Shown here one piece after another: positions 27,125 to 35,585 of a stretch of 64,000 bases of DNA (positions are counted from its first letter, which is position 1; each line of letters begins with the position of its first letter). The stretch is from GCA-2718035 sp964435285 (GTDB taxonomy: Bacteria > Bacteroidota > Bacteroidia > Flavobacteriales > TMED113). The DNA lies in contig CAYSYA010000004.1 in NCBI GenBank assembly GCA_964435285.1, forward strand, positions 62,001-126,000, read 5' to 3'. A program made the translations under genes and the position numbers. The notes under the pieces were generated by a model that saw only the letters and a program-made list of their open reading frames with translations, ran no database searches and was not told the origin of the DNA.

Positions 27125-27993
27125 TTTAATGTAAATTCTCTACTAATGTTAAAACCAAAATGTAATCCTCCATCTCCCCAATTTTCATTTGTTTCTGTTA
27201 AAAATCCAACTTCATACATTGGAAGTGAGTTTGTTAAATGTAATTGAAAAACGTGACCACCAGTTTCAATATCAAAACCAATAGAAAAGGAATTAAAAAA
27301 TTGATCTTGATTTATTGTCACTCCATCTTTTTCAGTAATTCTATAAAAGTATTCAAGGTTTAGTGAAGTACTTTTAGTGATATTATATTTTAAAGCTGAC
27401 CCAATTAAATAAACATCGTTAAAAAAAAATGGCGACTGTACCATGTTCCTGTGAACAAATGTTGGCATTAATTGAATTGATAATTTTTCATTTATTTTTG
27501 AAGCAATTAATAGTTGATTACAATATGAAACTCTTCCCCAAAAAGGATAATTTTCTTGGTTTTTTCTCAGACTTTCAATAGAAAAACTACTAAAAAAAAC
27601 CAGAGACATTGGAATGTTATTTTTTTTACTTTGCTTAAAAATAGCGTACTTTAAAAACCCATCATAATTTTTTTTATAACTACTTCTACCTATTCCTAGC
27701 ATTATACTATTAGATAAACCATACTCTAAACCCATCCGAATTGTAGCTTGGTCTAGACCAAATAACTCATAAAAACCTGTATTTAAAGCTCCAAAACGAT
27801 GAGAAATCCTTACGTCTAATGCACCTGGAGCAAACATTTCTATTGAGTGCCCATTTATTACTCTTGTAGACATAAATGTTGATGTAGTATAATAATTATT
27901 TTCAACTGGATCTAATAAATTCTCTAAATCACTTTGAGAATAAGTGAAATAAAATGAAAATAAAAAAAGCAAAAGTTTATTCAACCAATCCAT
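27121..27993 (-). CDS. DUF5777-type outer-membrane beta-barrel protein
   Basis: 290 residues with a signal peptide (ending YFTYSQ) and the DUF5777 features STRVINGHSIEMFAPGALD and VRISHRFGALNTGFYELFGL near residues 42-80. Alternating strands with aromatic belts and a C-terminus of FNISREFTLK fit an outer-membrane barrel. It overlaps the upstream cytochrome gene by 17 bases and the downstream YceI-like gene by 4, so the three are translationally coupled. Function unknown. Confidence 0.82.
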   Translation of the reverse strand: MDWLNKLLLFLFSFYFTYSQSDLENLLDPVENNYYTTSTFMSTRVINGHSIEMFAPGALDVRISHRFGALNTGFYELFGLDQATIRMGLEYGLSNSIMLGIGRSSYKKNYDGFLKYAIFKQSKKNNIPMSLVFFSSFSIESLRKNQENYPFWGRVSYCNQLLIASKINEKLSIQLMPTFVHRNMVQSPFFFNDVYLIGSALKYNITKSTSLNLEYFYRITEKDGVTINQDQFFNSFSIGFDIETGGHVFQLHLTNSLPMYEVGFLTETNENWGDGGLHFGFNISREFTLK

Positions 27994-28357
27994 TGTCTAC
28001 CCAATTTTTAAATTGTAGTTTTTCACACTCAGTTAAAGGCTCCATACCAACTGGTGGCATTAGATTATTATCAATTTGAAAACATAAGTCATAATTTAAA
28101 ATACTACTATAAGAGGACAAATTCACTCCATGATTATTTCCTGATTGAGAATGACAAGCAATACATTTATTTTCTATTAAAGTTGCAATTTGGTTGTTAT
28201 AAGAAATATTTTCAAGTTCACAGTCTTTTGTAGGAAAAAAAAGAGTGAAATCTGTATTATCCCATTCACAATTAAAGTTTGTAAAATAATCCTCTTGATT
28301 ATTATTTGTACAACTAATAAATATTAAAAAAATTAAATAAATACTAAATCTGTTCAT
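27977..28357 (-). CDS. Small c-type cytochrome lipoprotein
   Basis: 126 residues. Lipobox ending FISC (Cys16), one heme site CIACH (Cys65-His69), and a candidate Met ligand in the segment NLMPPVGMEPL, followed by LQFKNWVDNGLVE, the usual last helix of such domains. The gene is first in the operon with the DUF5777 barrel and the YceI-like protein. An electron-transfer role at the periplasmic face of a membrane is likely; the partner is unknown. Confidence 0.85.
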   Translation of the reverse strand: MNRFSIYLIFLIFISCTNNNQEDYFTNFNCEWDNTDFTLFFPTKDCELENISYNNQIATLIENKCIACHSQSGNNHGVNLSSYSSILNYDLCFQIDNNLMPPVGMEPLTECEKLQFKNWVDNGLVE

Positions 28358-28402
28358 TTATATAAATTTTATAATTTTTAATCATTATTAAAATTAAACA
28401 AT

Positions 28403-30517
28403 CTATTTATTGTTTTCAATTATATAATTAATAACCTTTTGAATTAAATGTAATCTATCTTTTCCCCTAACATTGTGAGCATGATTAGGATATATGAAAA
28501 AATCTATTGGAATATTTTTTTCAATACAATTTTCTATAAATTTTAAAGAATGCTGAATAACAACTACATCATCCAATAAGCCATGAATAATTAACAATTT
28601 TGAATTTAAACTTTCAACCTTATTATTTAAATTAGTTTGTTTAAAACCTTCATGATTTTTATAAGGGGTTTGCATATACCTTTCAGTATACATTACCTCA
28701 TATAAAGACCAATCCATAACTGGACCTCCTGCAACTCCACAGGTAAAAAATTCTGGGTATGTTAGCAATAAATTTGCGGTCATAAATCCTCCATAACTCC
28801 ATCCATGTAAAGCAATTCTATTTGAATCTACATAGTCTAAAGATTTTAAAAAATTATATCCAACAATTTGATCCTTCATTTCAAATTCTCCTAAATTTTT
28901 AAAAATAACTTGCTCAAATTCTTTTCCTCTATTTTCCGAACCTCTTCCATCTACAGTAAAAATAATGTAATCTTTGTTTGCTAAATAATACATCCATAAT
29001 GGTGAATTTGCTAGCCAGGAATTGGTAATTAATTGAATTTGAGGGCCATTATAAATATAAATCAATACCGGATATTTTTTATTTTCATCAAAATCATATG
29101 GCTTAATAATTCTAGAGTTAAGAAAAATATTATTGTCAGTTGGGATTTTAACTAACTCAGTAAGTCCTATTTTATATTCATTTAATGGATTTTTAGATTC
29201 CAATAATTTATGTACTTCATCACCCTCTGAATTTATGATTTGTATAATTCTAGGTAACTTTAAATTAGAAAATTCATCAATAAATAAATTTCCACTTGGA
29301 CTCATTTTAAATTTATGAAAGCCAGGGAATTTTGAAGATATTTTTTTTTGAGCCTTTTTATTTTTTTCGTCTAATGAAAAACTATAAAGATGCACATCAA
29401 GTCCGTCTTCAGAAAAAGCAGAAAAGTAAATTATATTATTTTTGAAGCCAAGATATTCCTTAACAGCTAAATCACCATTTGTTACTTTTTTAATTAACTT
29501 TCCTTTTTTGTTATATAAATATAGTTGGTCAAATCCATCTTTCTCTGACCTCCATAAAAACTTTTCATTATCTAAAAAAATAATTGGATGTAAAGGATGA
29601 ACGTATTTATCATCTTTTTCTTCAATGAGAGTCTTTAAAAATAAACCTGAATTTGCATCATATTTATTTAATTTTAAATGATTTTGGTCCCTATTTAAAA
29701 CAGCTACGTAAATGTACTTTTCAGATGGACCCCAGCATATATTCGTTAAATAATAATCACTTTCACTATAAGTCTCTAAATAAATAGTTTTATTTTTATT
29801 AACATCAAATATTCCAACTTCTACATACTCGCTAGAATCACCTGCCATTGGATATTTAATATGTTTAATTTTAGATGTCGTGTCTGAAGAAATTAAAAGA
29901 GGGTAAGTATCAACTTTTTTCTGACTATTTTTATAGAATGCTAATTTGTTTCCATTAGGAGACCAAAATGTACCTTTATAAATTCCAAACTCATACCTAT
30001 GAACAGGTTTTCCAAAAACAATATCCTTCTCAAATTTATTCACTTGTAAATTTGTGTCAATACTAGAAATAAATAAGTCATTTTCAATTGTGTAAGCTAA
30101 AAGATTCCTCTTAAAATTATAATCTTTATTAGCAGCTTTTATATCATAATCAAGATATAAAACTGGTTTTCTTCCTCTTTTTGTGTTAAATAAATATATT
30201 TGATTTTTATATTCAAATTTAAAACTATGATTAGTGACCCACTTAATGTCTGGAAATTCAGTTAAATCATCAATATTTAATTCCCCAATACAAACCTCAT
30301 CAATTAGATTATTTTTTTCATTAAAAATTAATAAACAATTATTTTTTTTATAGCTATAAAAGTCTTGAGATTTTTGCCATTCAAGATTTGAAAGATTCTC
30401 AGGATAAAAATCGGTCCATCTTTTTAAAACAGCATCATTTAATGTTAAATCATTTTGTGAAAAAAGAAAAAAACAAAAAAAATATGATAATAAATAAAAG
30501 AATTGCTTGAGATACAT
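28403..30517 (-). CDS. Second DPP IV-like serine peptidase (S9), without the double-Glu motif
   Basis: About 704 residues. The ATG at 30517 is preferred because it leaves a clean signal peptide (MYLKQFFYLLSYFFCFFLFS); an in-frame ATG exists 30 bases upstream. Beta-propeller then hydrolase domain with catalytic Ser near residue 574 (GWSYGGF), Asp in HGLLDDVVV and His in NHAHNVRG. At the position of the DPP IV Glu pair it reads VHRYEFGIYKGTFWSP, with a single Glu. That matches a Bacteroidota S9 subgroup whose specificity may differ from dipeptide release. It lies downstream of the tRNA pair on the same strand but behind a terminator. Confidence 0.88.
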   Translation of the reverse strand: MYLKQFFYLLSYFFCFFLFSQNDLTLNDAVLKRWTDFYPENLSNLEWQKSQDFYSYKKNNCLLIFNEKNNLIDEVCIGELNIDDLTEFPDIKWVTNHSFKFEYKNQIYLFNTKRGRKPVLYLDYDIKAANKDYNFKRNLLAYTIENDLFISSIDTNLQVNKFEKDIVFGKPVHRYEFGIYKGTFWSPNGNKLAFYKNSQKKVDTYPLLISSDTTSKIKHIKYPMAGDSSEYVEVGIFDVNKNKTIYLETYSESDYYLTNICWGPSEKYIYVAVLNRDQNHLKLNKYDANSGLFLKTLIEEKDDKYVHPLHPIIFLDNEKFLWRSEKDGFDQLYLYNKKGKLIKKVTNGDLAVKEYLGFKNNIIYFSAFSEDGLDVHLYSFSLDEKNKKAQKKISSKFPGFHKFKMSPSGNLFIDEFSNLKLPRIIQIINSEGDEVHKLLESKNPLNEYKIGLTELVKIPTDNNIFLNSRIIKPYDFDENKKYPVLIYIYNGPQIQLITNSWLANSPLWMYYLANKDYIIFTVDGRGSENRGKEFEQVIFKNLGEFEMKDQIVGYNFLKSLDYVDSNRIALHGWSYGGFMTANLLLTYPEFFTCGVAGGPVMDWSLYEVMYTERYMQTPYKNHEGFKQTNLNNKVESLNSKLLIIHGLLDDVVVIQHSLKFIENCIEKNIPIDFFIYPNHAHNVRGKDRLHLIQKVINYIIENNK

Positions 30518-30530
30518 AAGACAATGATAC

Positions 30531-30571
30531 AAAAAAAAAAAAGCCAATTTTAAATTAATTGGCTTTTTTAT
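30531..30571. terminator. Rho-independent terminator of the tRNA-Ile/tRNA-Ala unit
   Basis: Stem AAGCCAATT / AATTGGCTT (30541-30549 with 30557-30565) flanked by a run of twelve A on the left, which reads as a T run on the minus strand. It separates the tRNA pair from the downstream peptidase gene. Confidence 0.88.
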
Positions 30572-30576
30572 TTAAG

Positions 30577-30650
30577 TGGAGAATGTCGGAGTCGAACCGA
30601 CGACCTCCTGCGTGCAAGGCAGGCGCTCTAGCCAGCTGAGCTAATCCCCC
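30577..30650 (-). tRNA. tRNA-Ala (TGC)
   Basis: Minus-strand cloverleaf: acceptor GGGGGAT pairs ATTCTCC with two G-T pairs, discriminator A. Anticodon loop CTTGCAC gives TGC; D arm AGCTCAGCTGG and T arm GTTCGACTC are normal. Thirteen bases downstream of tRNA-Ile. Confidence 0.97.
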
Positions 30651-30663
30651 ATTTATTTTAAAG

Positions 30664-30737
30664 TAGTCTCGGGCAGACTTGAACTGCCGACCTCTACATT
30701 ATCAGTGTAGCGCTCTAACCAGCTGAGCTACGAGACT
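30664..30737 (-). tRNA. tRNA-Ile (GAT)
   Basis: Minus-strand cloverleaf: acceptor AGTCTCG pairs CGAGACT, discriminator A. Anticodon loop CTGATAA gives GAT. It is first in a two-tRNA unit with tRNA-Ala, the same order as in 16S-23S spacers, but the neighbouring genes are protein-coding. Confidence 0.97.
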
Positions 30738-30751
30738 TCAAAATTTATTTA

Positions 30752-30783
30752 CAAAGAGCAAAAAAATGTTTGCTAATATACAA
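30752..30783 (-). promoter_or_regulatory. Probable promoter of the tRNA-Ile/tRNA-Ala unit
   Basis: Minus strand: TTG at 30783-30781, 21 bases, then GCTCTTTG at 30759-30752, ending 15 bases before tRNA-Ile. The last six bases fit the Bacteroidota -7 box but TA is replaced by GC, so confidence is moderate. Confidence 0.45.
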
Positions 30784-30809
30784 CCATTTTTATATAAAAC
30801 AACTAATCT

Positions 30810-31514
30810 TTAAGGTGTAGTTGTGGATATAGGTAAAACTTTACCATTAAAAAAGTCACCCCCTTTCATTGAAAAGTCAAAAATAAAAGTAGCCATCTCT
30901 TCCGGGGAAAGAGGAGCCTCATACCCAGGAAAGGCCTTTTTTAACATATCAGTTTGAACAGCACCTAATGCCAAACAATTAAATCTGAGTTTTGACATTT
31001 TAAATTCTTCAGCTAGACACTCTGTTAATGTAATTAATGCTCCTTTGCTAGGGCTGTAAGAAGATAAACCAGGAAATTTTACACTACCGTTTATTCCTCC
31101 AACACTACTAATAAAAACAATATGAGCTGTTTTAGTTAAATTTGAAATTATTTTTTGAGTGATAAAAAAAGGAGAAAAATAATTAACAGTAAAAGAGTTA
31201 ATTAAATCTTCTTTGTTCATATCTATAAAATTTTTTTTTATTAAACTCCCTCCATTATGAATTATAATGTCAATTAACCCAAACTTATTTTTAATATTTG
31301 ATACCAAAGTTTGTATTTTATCTAGTTCAAGTAAATTAAAGGACATAATTTGACAAGGAAGTTCAGAATTTATCTCTTTTATCTCTTCTTTGATTTTTTT
31401 TAATTTTTTCAGATCTCTTGCAATTAAAAATAAAGCATGGTTTTTTTTTGCAAAAAATTTTGCAGTTTCATATCCAATACCTCTACTAGCACCTGTAATT
31501 AAAACTTTTTTCAT
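30810..31514 (-). CDS. Short-chain dehydrogenase/reductase
   Basis: 234 residues with the classical SDR features: TGASRGIGYETAKFF nucleotide-binding turn, NGGS at the NNAG position, catalytic Ser in VFISSVGG and YSPSK for YxxxK. It overlaps the aromatic amino acid hydroxylase gene by 4 bases (ATGA), so the two are co-translated. That would allow a pterin-reductase role for the hydroxylase cofactor, but SDR substrate cannot be read from sequence. Confidence 0.88.
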   Translation of the reverse strand: MKKVLITGASRGIGYETAKFFAKKNHALFLIARDLKKLKKIKEEIKEINSELPCQIMSFNLLELDKIQTLVSNIKNKFGLIDIIIHNGGSLIKKNFIDMNKEDLINSFTVNYFSPFFITQKIISNLTKTAHIVFISSVGGINGSVKFPGLSSYSPSKGALITLTECLAEEFKMSKLRFNCLALGAVQTDMLKKAFPGYEAPLSPEEMATFIFDFSMKGGDFFNGKVLPISTTTP

Positions 31515-33265
31515 AATATTTTTAATCCATCTAAAATTAACTTTTTTAAATCACTTCTTATTATTGATAAATTTTCAAGATAATTTTTAATTTTCTTATA
31601 AAGAAATTCATCAATTTTTTTTGCAATTTCACATATCTCTAACAAAAGTAACCATTCCTGACTTTTGGTAGATTCCAATTCTTCAAATATTAATTTAATC
31701 CTATCATAATTAACGTTAGAAGTTCTAATTTTTTCAACTTCATTGTATAACTTATGAATTTTTATATCAGATTCTGAATAATTAGCTTTTATAGTTTGAG
31801 ATTTATAATCATATTTTTTTTCAGGAAAAGATTTTTCGTCAGCTGGACCCGGATAACAAGAAATAATCTTCTCACCGATTATGAGATCATATTTTCCCCA
31901 ACTTTTTTCAAATAAAATATGATTTTTATATTTAATTTCACAGTCATCAAAAGAAATCAAAATAATATTATTGTTATTATCAAATGTAAAATTCTTGATT
32001 ATTCCATTTAATAATAATCCAGATTCATATTCAAATTCTATTTTTTCATTTTTTACAATTCCCTGATTTTTGGCCTTTTCTAAATTAAAATTATTAAGCT
32101 CAAAATTAATAACTTTACCACATGGTGCACCAAACCCTTCTTTATGAAAATCTATACCTTGATTTTTTATTTCTTTAAATTTTAAAGCTAAAGAGGTTGC
32201 TCCTTCTGTCTGAATATACACACATTGTCCATTATTACTAGTTAATTTTACAAATTTTCCTGAGATCTGAATACCGCTATCAAATTCGCAAGTTGAAATG
32301 TCTCCTGATTTTATTGCTTGATTAATTCCATATTCTCCGCCTTTTTTAAAAGCCATATTTTTAGAAAACTCCTTCAATACATCTATTAAATACTCAAATG
32401 ATGGCGTTACAAATAATTGAGGTTGAGGTTTAGTAATATCAAAATTAACTTTACTAGAATCAATACTGTATATCTTTTTTTTGACTTTTTCACTCATACA
32501 CCAAACGCTTTCCCCTATTGAAGATAAAAGACCTGCCCCGTAAATTTTAGGATTATCTATAGTACCAATTAATCCATACTCTACTGTCCACCAATGTAAA
32601 TTTCTAATCATCGACATCTCAGATAACTTTTCTTTACTAGCCTTTTTTTGGATTGAGTCAACAACTCTTTCTGCTTCTGTTATTAAGTTACTAGATACTC
32701 CTTTGGCCTCTTTTAATATTGATAAATTACGTATTGCTTCAAATAGCTTTAAATCAGTAGATGAAGAAAATGCCTTCGTTCCAATTTTACCAAATAACTC
32801 TAGATAGTCAGAGTATTTTTTATTTGGAATAATAGGAGCATGACCAGCTGCCTCATGTAATATATCAGGAGCTGGAGTATATTCAATATGATTTATTTGT
32901 CTTATATCCGCAGCAATTACTAATACTTTATGAGATTGAAACTCCATAAATGCTTTAGGAGGAATAAATCCATCAACACAAACTGCAGCCCAACCAACTT
33001 TTTGAAGAATTCTATTCATCCCATATAAATTGGGAATCCTATCAATCGTAATTCCCGCTTCATTTAATCCTTGAATATAATCACCGAAAATAACTTTTGG
33101 TAAATAATCCATGTTCTGTTTCATTACATATCTCCAAACTGAGTGATCTATTGGTGTATATTCACTGTAATCTTGATCAACTATATATTGAATTAGATGA
33201 TCTGGTAAATTTTTTAGGTGTTTATTTGTTGAAAAAAAATCGTTCATATGTTTTGAACTAGCCAT
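31511..33265 (-). CDS. Aromatic amino acid hydroxylase (phenylalanine 4-monooxygenase-like)
   Basis: Pterin-dependent iron oxygenase. The iron ligands are His137 and His142 (PDILHEAAGHAPII) and Glu229 (WWTVEYGLIG); the segment KIYGAGLLSSIGESVWCM also matches bacterial PhhA. Compared with Chromobacterium-type enzymes there are about 46 extra residues between His142 and the Glu ligand, and the 584-residue protein has a C-terminal extension of roughly 280 residues of unknown role. Bacteroidota commonly carry this long form. Phe to Tyr conversion is likely; tryptophan hydroxylation cannot be excluded. Last but one of a long minus-strand run. Confidence 0.9.
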   Translation of the reverse strand: MASSKHMNDFFSTNKHLKNLPDHLIQYIVDQDYSEYTPIDHSVWRYVMKQNMDYLPKVIFGDYIQGLNEAGITIDRIPNLYGMNRILQKVGWAAVCVDGFIPPKAFMEFQSHKVLVIAADIRQINHIEYTPAPDILHEAAGHAPIIPNKKYSDYLELFGKIGTKAFSSSTDLKLFEAIRNLSILKEAKGVSSNLITEAERVVDSIQKKASKEKLSEMSMIRNLHWWTVEYGLIGTIDNPKIYGAGLLSSIGESVWCMSEKVKKKIYSIDSSKVNFDITKPQPQLFVTPSFEYLIDVLKEFSKNMAFKKGGEYGINQAIKSGDISTCEFDSGIQISGKFVKLTSNNGQCVYIQTEGATSLALKFKEIKNQGIDFHKEGFGAPCGKVINFELNNFNLEKAKNQGIVKNEKIEFEYESGLLLNGIIKNFTFDNNNNIILISFDDCEIKYKNHILFEKSWGKYDLIIGEKIISCYPGPADEKSFPEKKYDYKSQTIKANYSESDIKIHKLYNEVEKIRTSNVNYDRIKLIFEELESTKSQEWLLLLEICEIAKKIDEFLYKKIKNYLENLSIIRSDLKKLILDGLKIL

Positions 33266-33280
33266 AATATAAATTTTCTT

Positions 33281-34513
33281 TTAAATCATTAGCAATGGGT
33301 TTTCCAACATAGTTTTTAAAGTTTTTAAAAATTGAGCTCCTTGGGCTCCATCAACTATTCTATGGTCAGATGATAAAGTTACCTTCATCACATTACCAAC
33401 TACAATTTTTTCATCCTTAACAACTGGTGTTTTTTGTATGGAACCAATGGCTAAAATACATGCGTCTGGAGGGTTAATTATTGCTGTAAATTCATCAATT
33501 CCAAACATACCCAGATTAGAAACTGTAAATGTATTTCCATTCAATTCTTCAATAGAAAGCTTTTTATTATTAGCTCTATCTACAAAATCTTTAATTTTAT
33601 TCGAAATATCTAAAATATTGTGTTGGTCAGTATTCTTAATAACGGGAACTACCAATCCATCATCTACTGCGATAGCAACTCCAATATTAATATCCTTATT
33701 TTTAATAATTGAATCATTTCCCCAAGAAACATTTATATTTCGGTGTTTAGATAATGAAAAAGCTACTGCTTTAATAATAATATCATTAAAAGAAATTTTA
33801 GTTTCTAAATTGTTAATTAAATTTTTTCTTAATTCAATTAAACTGTCAACATTAATTTTTGTAGTTAAATAAAAGTGTGGAGCAGAGAATTTAGATTCAG
33901 ATAACCTATTTGCTATTGTTTTTCGCATTTGAGATAAAGGATGTTGTAAAATTGACTTATCAACTTGAACTATTTCTTCAACTTTTTTAAGATTAAATTG
34001 TTCAAGATCTCTTTTTATAATTCTACCATTTTCACCTGTTCCTTGAATTAAGTTTAAATCAATTCCTTCTTCTTTTGCGATTTTTTTTGCAAGTGGTGAT
34101 ATTTTTAGTCTTTTTTCATTTTTATAGTCATCATTAGAAAAGGATTGTTGACTTGGTTCCGATTTTTCTAAAAAGGATGCGATTTCTTCTAAATTATCAT
34201 CTTCATTATTTTGTGTATCTTCTAAGTTTTTTGAATCACTATTTTCTGTATTTAGTAAACTTGAAATATCTTCATCTTTTTGCCCTAAAATTGCTAGAAT
34301 GGAATCTACTGCCGCCGATTCATTCTCATTAACCCCTATATAGAGCAAATGTCCTTCTTGAAAGGATTCAAATTCCATAGTAGCCTTATCTGTTTCTATA
34401 TCAGCCAACAAGTCACCTTCTTTTATTTCATCTCCAACTTTTTTGTGCCATTTAGATACAACTCCCTCAGTCATTGTATCACTCAATCTAGGCATTTTGA
34501 CAATTTCAGCCAT
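33281..34513 (-). CDS. pdhC: Pyruvate dehydrogenase E2, dihydrolipoamide acetyltransferase
   Basis: 410 residues. One lipoyl domain (MPRLSDTMTEGVVSKWHKKV, lipoylated Lys in ETDKATMEFES), an acidic linker, the peripheral subunit-binding domain (ISPLAKKIAKEEGIDLNLIQ) and the acyltransferase core ending in the catalytic SSDHRIVDGAQGAQFL. Many Bacteroidota E2 proteins carry two lipoyl domains, so this is a reduced form. It starts 2 bases after pdhA ends, which assigns it to pyruvate dehydrogenase rather than to the fused E1 at 17922. Confidence 0.93.
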   Translation of the reverse strand: MAEIVKMPRLSDTMTEGVVSKWHKKVGDEIKEGDLLADIETDKATMEFESFQEGHLLYIGVNENESAAVDSILAILGQKDEDISSLLNTENSDSKNLEDTQNNEDDNLEEIASFLEKSEPSQQSFSNDDYKNEKRLKISPLAKKIAKEEGIDLNLIQGTGENGRIIKRDLEQFNLKKVEEIVQVDKSILQHPLSQMRKTIANRLSESKFSAPHFYLTTKINVDSLIELRKNLINNLETKISFNDIIIKAVAFSLSKHRNINVSWGNDSIIKNKDINIGVAIAVDDGLVVPVIKNTDQHNILDISNKIKDFVDRANNKKLSIEELNGNTFTVSNLGMFGIDEFTAIINPPDACILAIGSIQKTPVVKDEKIVVGNVMKVTLSSDHRIVDGAQGAQFLKTLKTMLENPLLMI

Positions 34514-34515
34514 AT

Positions 34516-35505
34516 TTATTCCTTTAAAAAATTATAATCTCCTTGATAAATTCCTTTAAATAAATCCTCAGGTTTTGGAAATGGAGAATTTTCAGCAAAA
34601 TCAACACATTCTTGAACTTTACTTTTTACATCATTAACAATTTCTTCAACATCTTTTTCTTTCAAAAACTTTTTTTTGTATAAAATATCAAGTACATAAT
34701 CAATAGGATCTTGATTCTTATATTTTGCAACTTCTTCTTTAGTCCTATAATGTTGAGCATCTGACATAGAATGACCTTTGTACCTATATGTTTTGATTTC
34801 CAAAAAAGATGGACCTAATCCTTTTCGCGCTCTATCAACTGCTTTTTTAACTTCTTTAAAAACAACTTCAGGCTTCATTCCTTCAACAGGCCTACAAGGC
34901 ATTTCATAACCCAAACCTAATTTCCAAATTTCTGAGTGATTAGCAGTTCTTTCAACTGAAGTTCCCATAGCATAACCGTTATTTTCACATATAAAAACTA
35001 CGGGTAATTTATGATTCATTGCCATATTAAATGTCTCATGTAAAGATCCCTGACGAACAGCTCCATCTCCCATAAAACATAATGTTACAGCTTTATTTTC
35101 ATTGTACTGATCAGCAAAAGCAATTCCTGCCCCAAGAGGAATTTGACCTCCAACAATACCATGTCCTCCAAAAAAATTATGTTCCTTCGAAAACATATGC
35201 ATTGAGCCACCTTTCCCATTTGAACAACCTGTAGACTTTCCAAATAATTCAGCCATTACATATTTAGGATCAAGACCCATAGCAATTGGATGAACATGAC
35301 ATCGATAAGCAGTAATCATCTTATCGACTTCGGAATTAATAGCATGAGAGCAACCAGCTAGAACGGCTTCTTGACCGTTATATAGATGTAAAAAACCTCT
35401 AATTTTCTGTTGAATATACATTGCAGCTGCTTTTTCCTCAAATTTTCTCCATAGCAACATGTTTTTATACCAGTCTAAATATATTTCTTTACTTACAGAG
35501 GCCAT
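34516..35505 (-). CDS. pdhA: Pyruvate dehydrogenase E1 component, alpha subunit
   Basis: 329 residues of the E1 alpha family. Substrate and TPP motifs: TAYRCHVHPIAMGLDPK, GKGGSMHMFSKEHNFFGGHG, the TPP fold FMGDGAVRQGSLHETFNMAM continuing to CENNGYAMGTS, and the phosphorylation-loop-like YRYKGHSMSDAQHYR. It converts pyruvate to acetyl groups on E2 together with a beta subunit that is not in this window. A good -7 promoter element sits 22 bases upstream. Confidence 0.95.
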   Translation of the reverse strand: MASVSKEIYLDWYKNMLLWRKFEEKAAAMYIQQKIRGFLHLYNGQEAVLAGCSHAINSEVDKMITAYRCHVHPIAMGLDPKYVMAELFGKSTGCSNGKGGSMHMFSKEHNFFGGHGIVGGQIPLGAGIAFADQYNENKAVTLCFMGDGAVRQGSLHETFNMAMNHKLPVVFICENNGYAMGTSVERTANHSEIWKLGLGYEMPCRPVEGMKPEVVFKEVKKAVDRARKGLGPSFLEIKTYRYKGHSMSDAQHYRTKEEVAKYKNQDPIDYVLDILYKKKFLKEKDVEEIVNDVKSKVQECVDFAENSPFPKPEDLFKGIYQGDYNFLKE

Positions 35506-35526
35506 ACTATTTAAAATTTATTAATT

Positions 35527-35534
35527 CAAATATA
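35527..35534 (-). promoter_or_regulatory. -7 promoter element upstream of pdhA
   Basis: TATATTTG on the minus strand matches TAnnTTTG exactly, 22 bases before the pdhA ATG in an 80-base spacer. A clean TTG -33 element at the usual spacing is not seen. Confidence 0.5.
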
Positions 35535-35585
35535 TGCAAAATGATTAATGTAATTTTGATTTTTAATTACTTTTGAAGTATAAAT

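Noticed and set aside
33438..33872. 144-codon plus-strand frame opposite pdhC
   Set aside because: Antisense to a well conserved gene, no family match, no promoter; frame openness follows from the codon use of pdhC.
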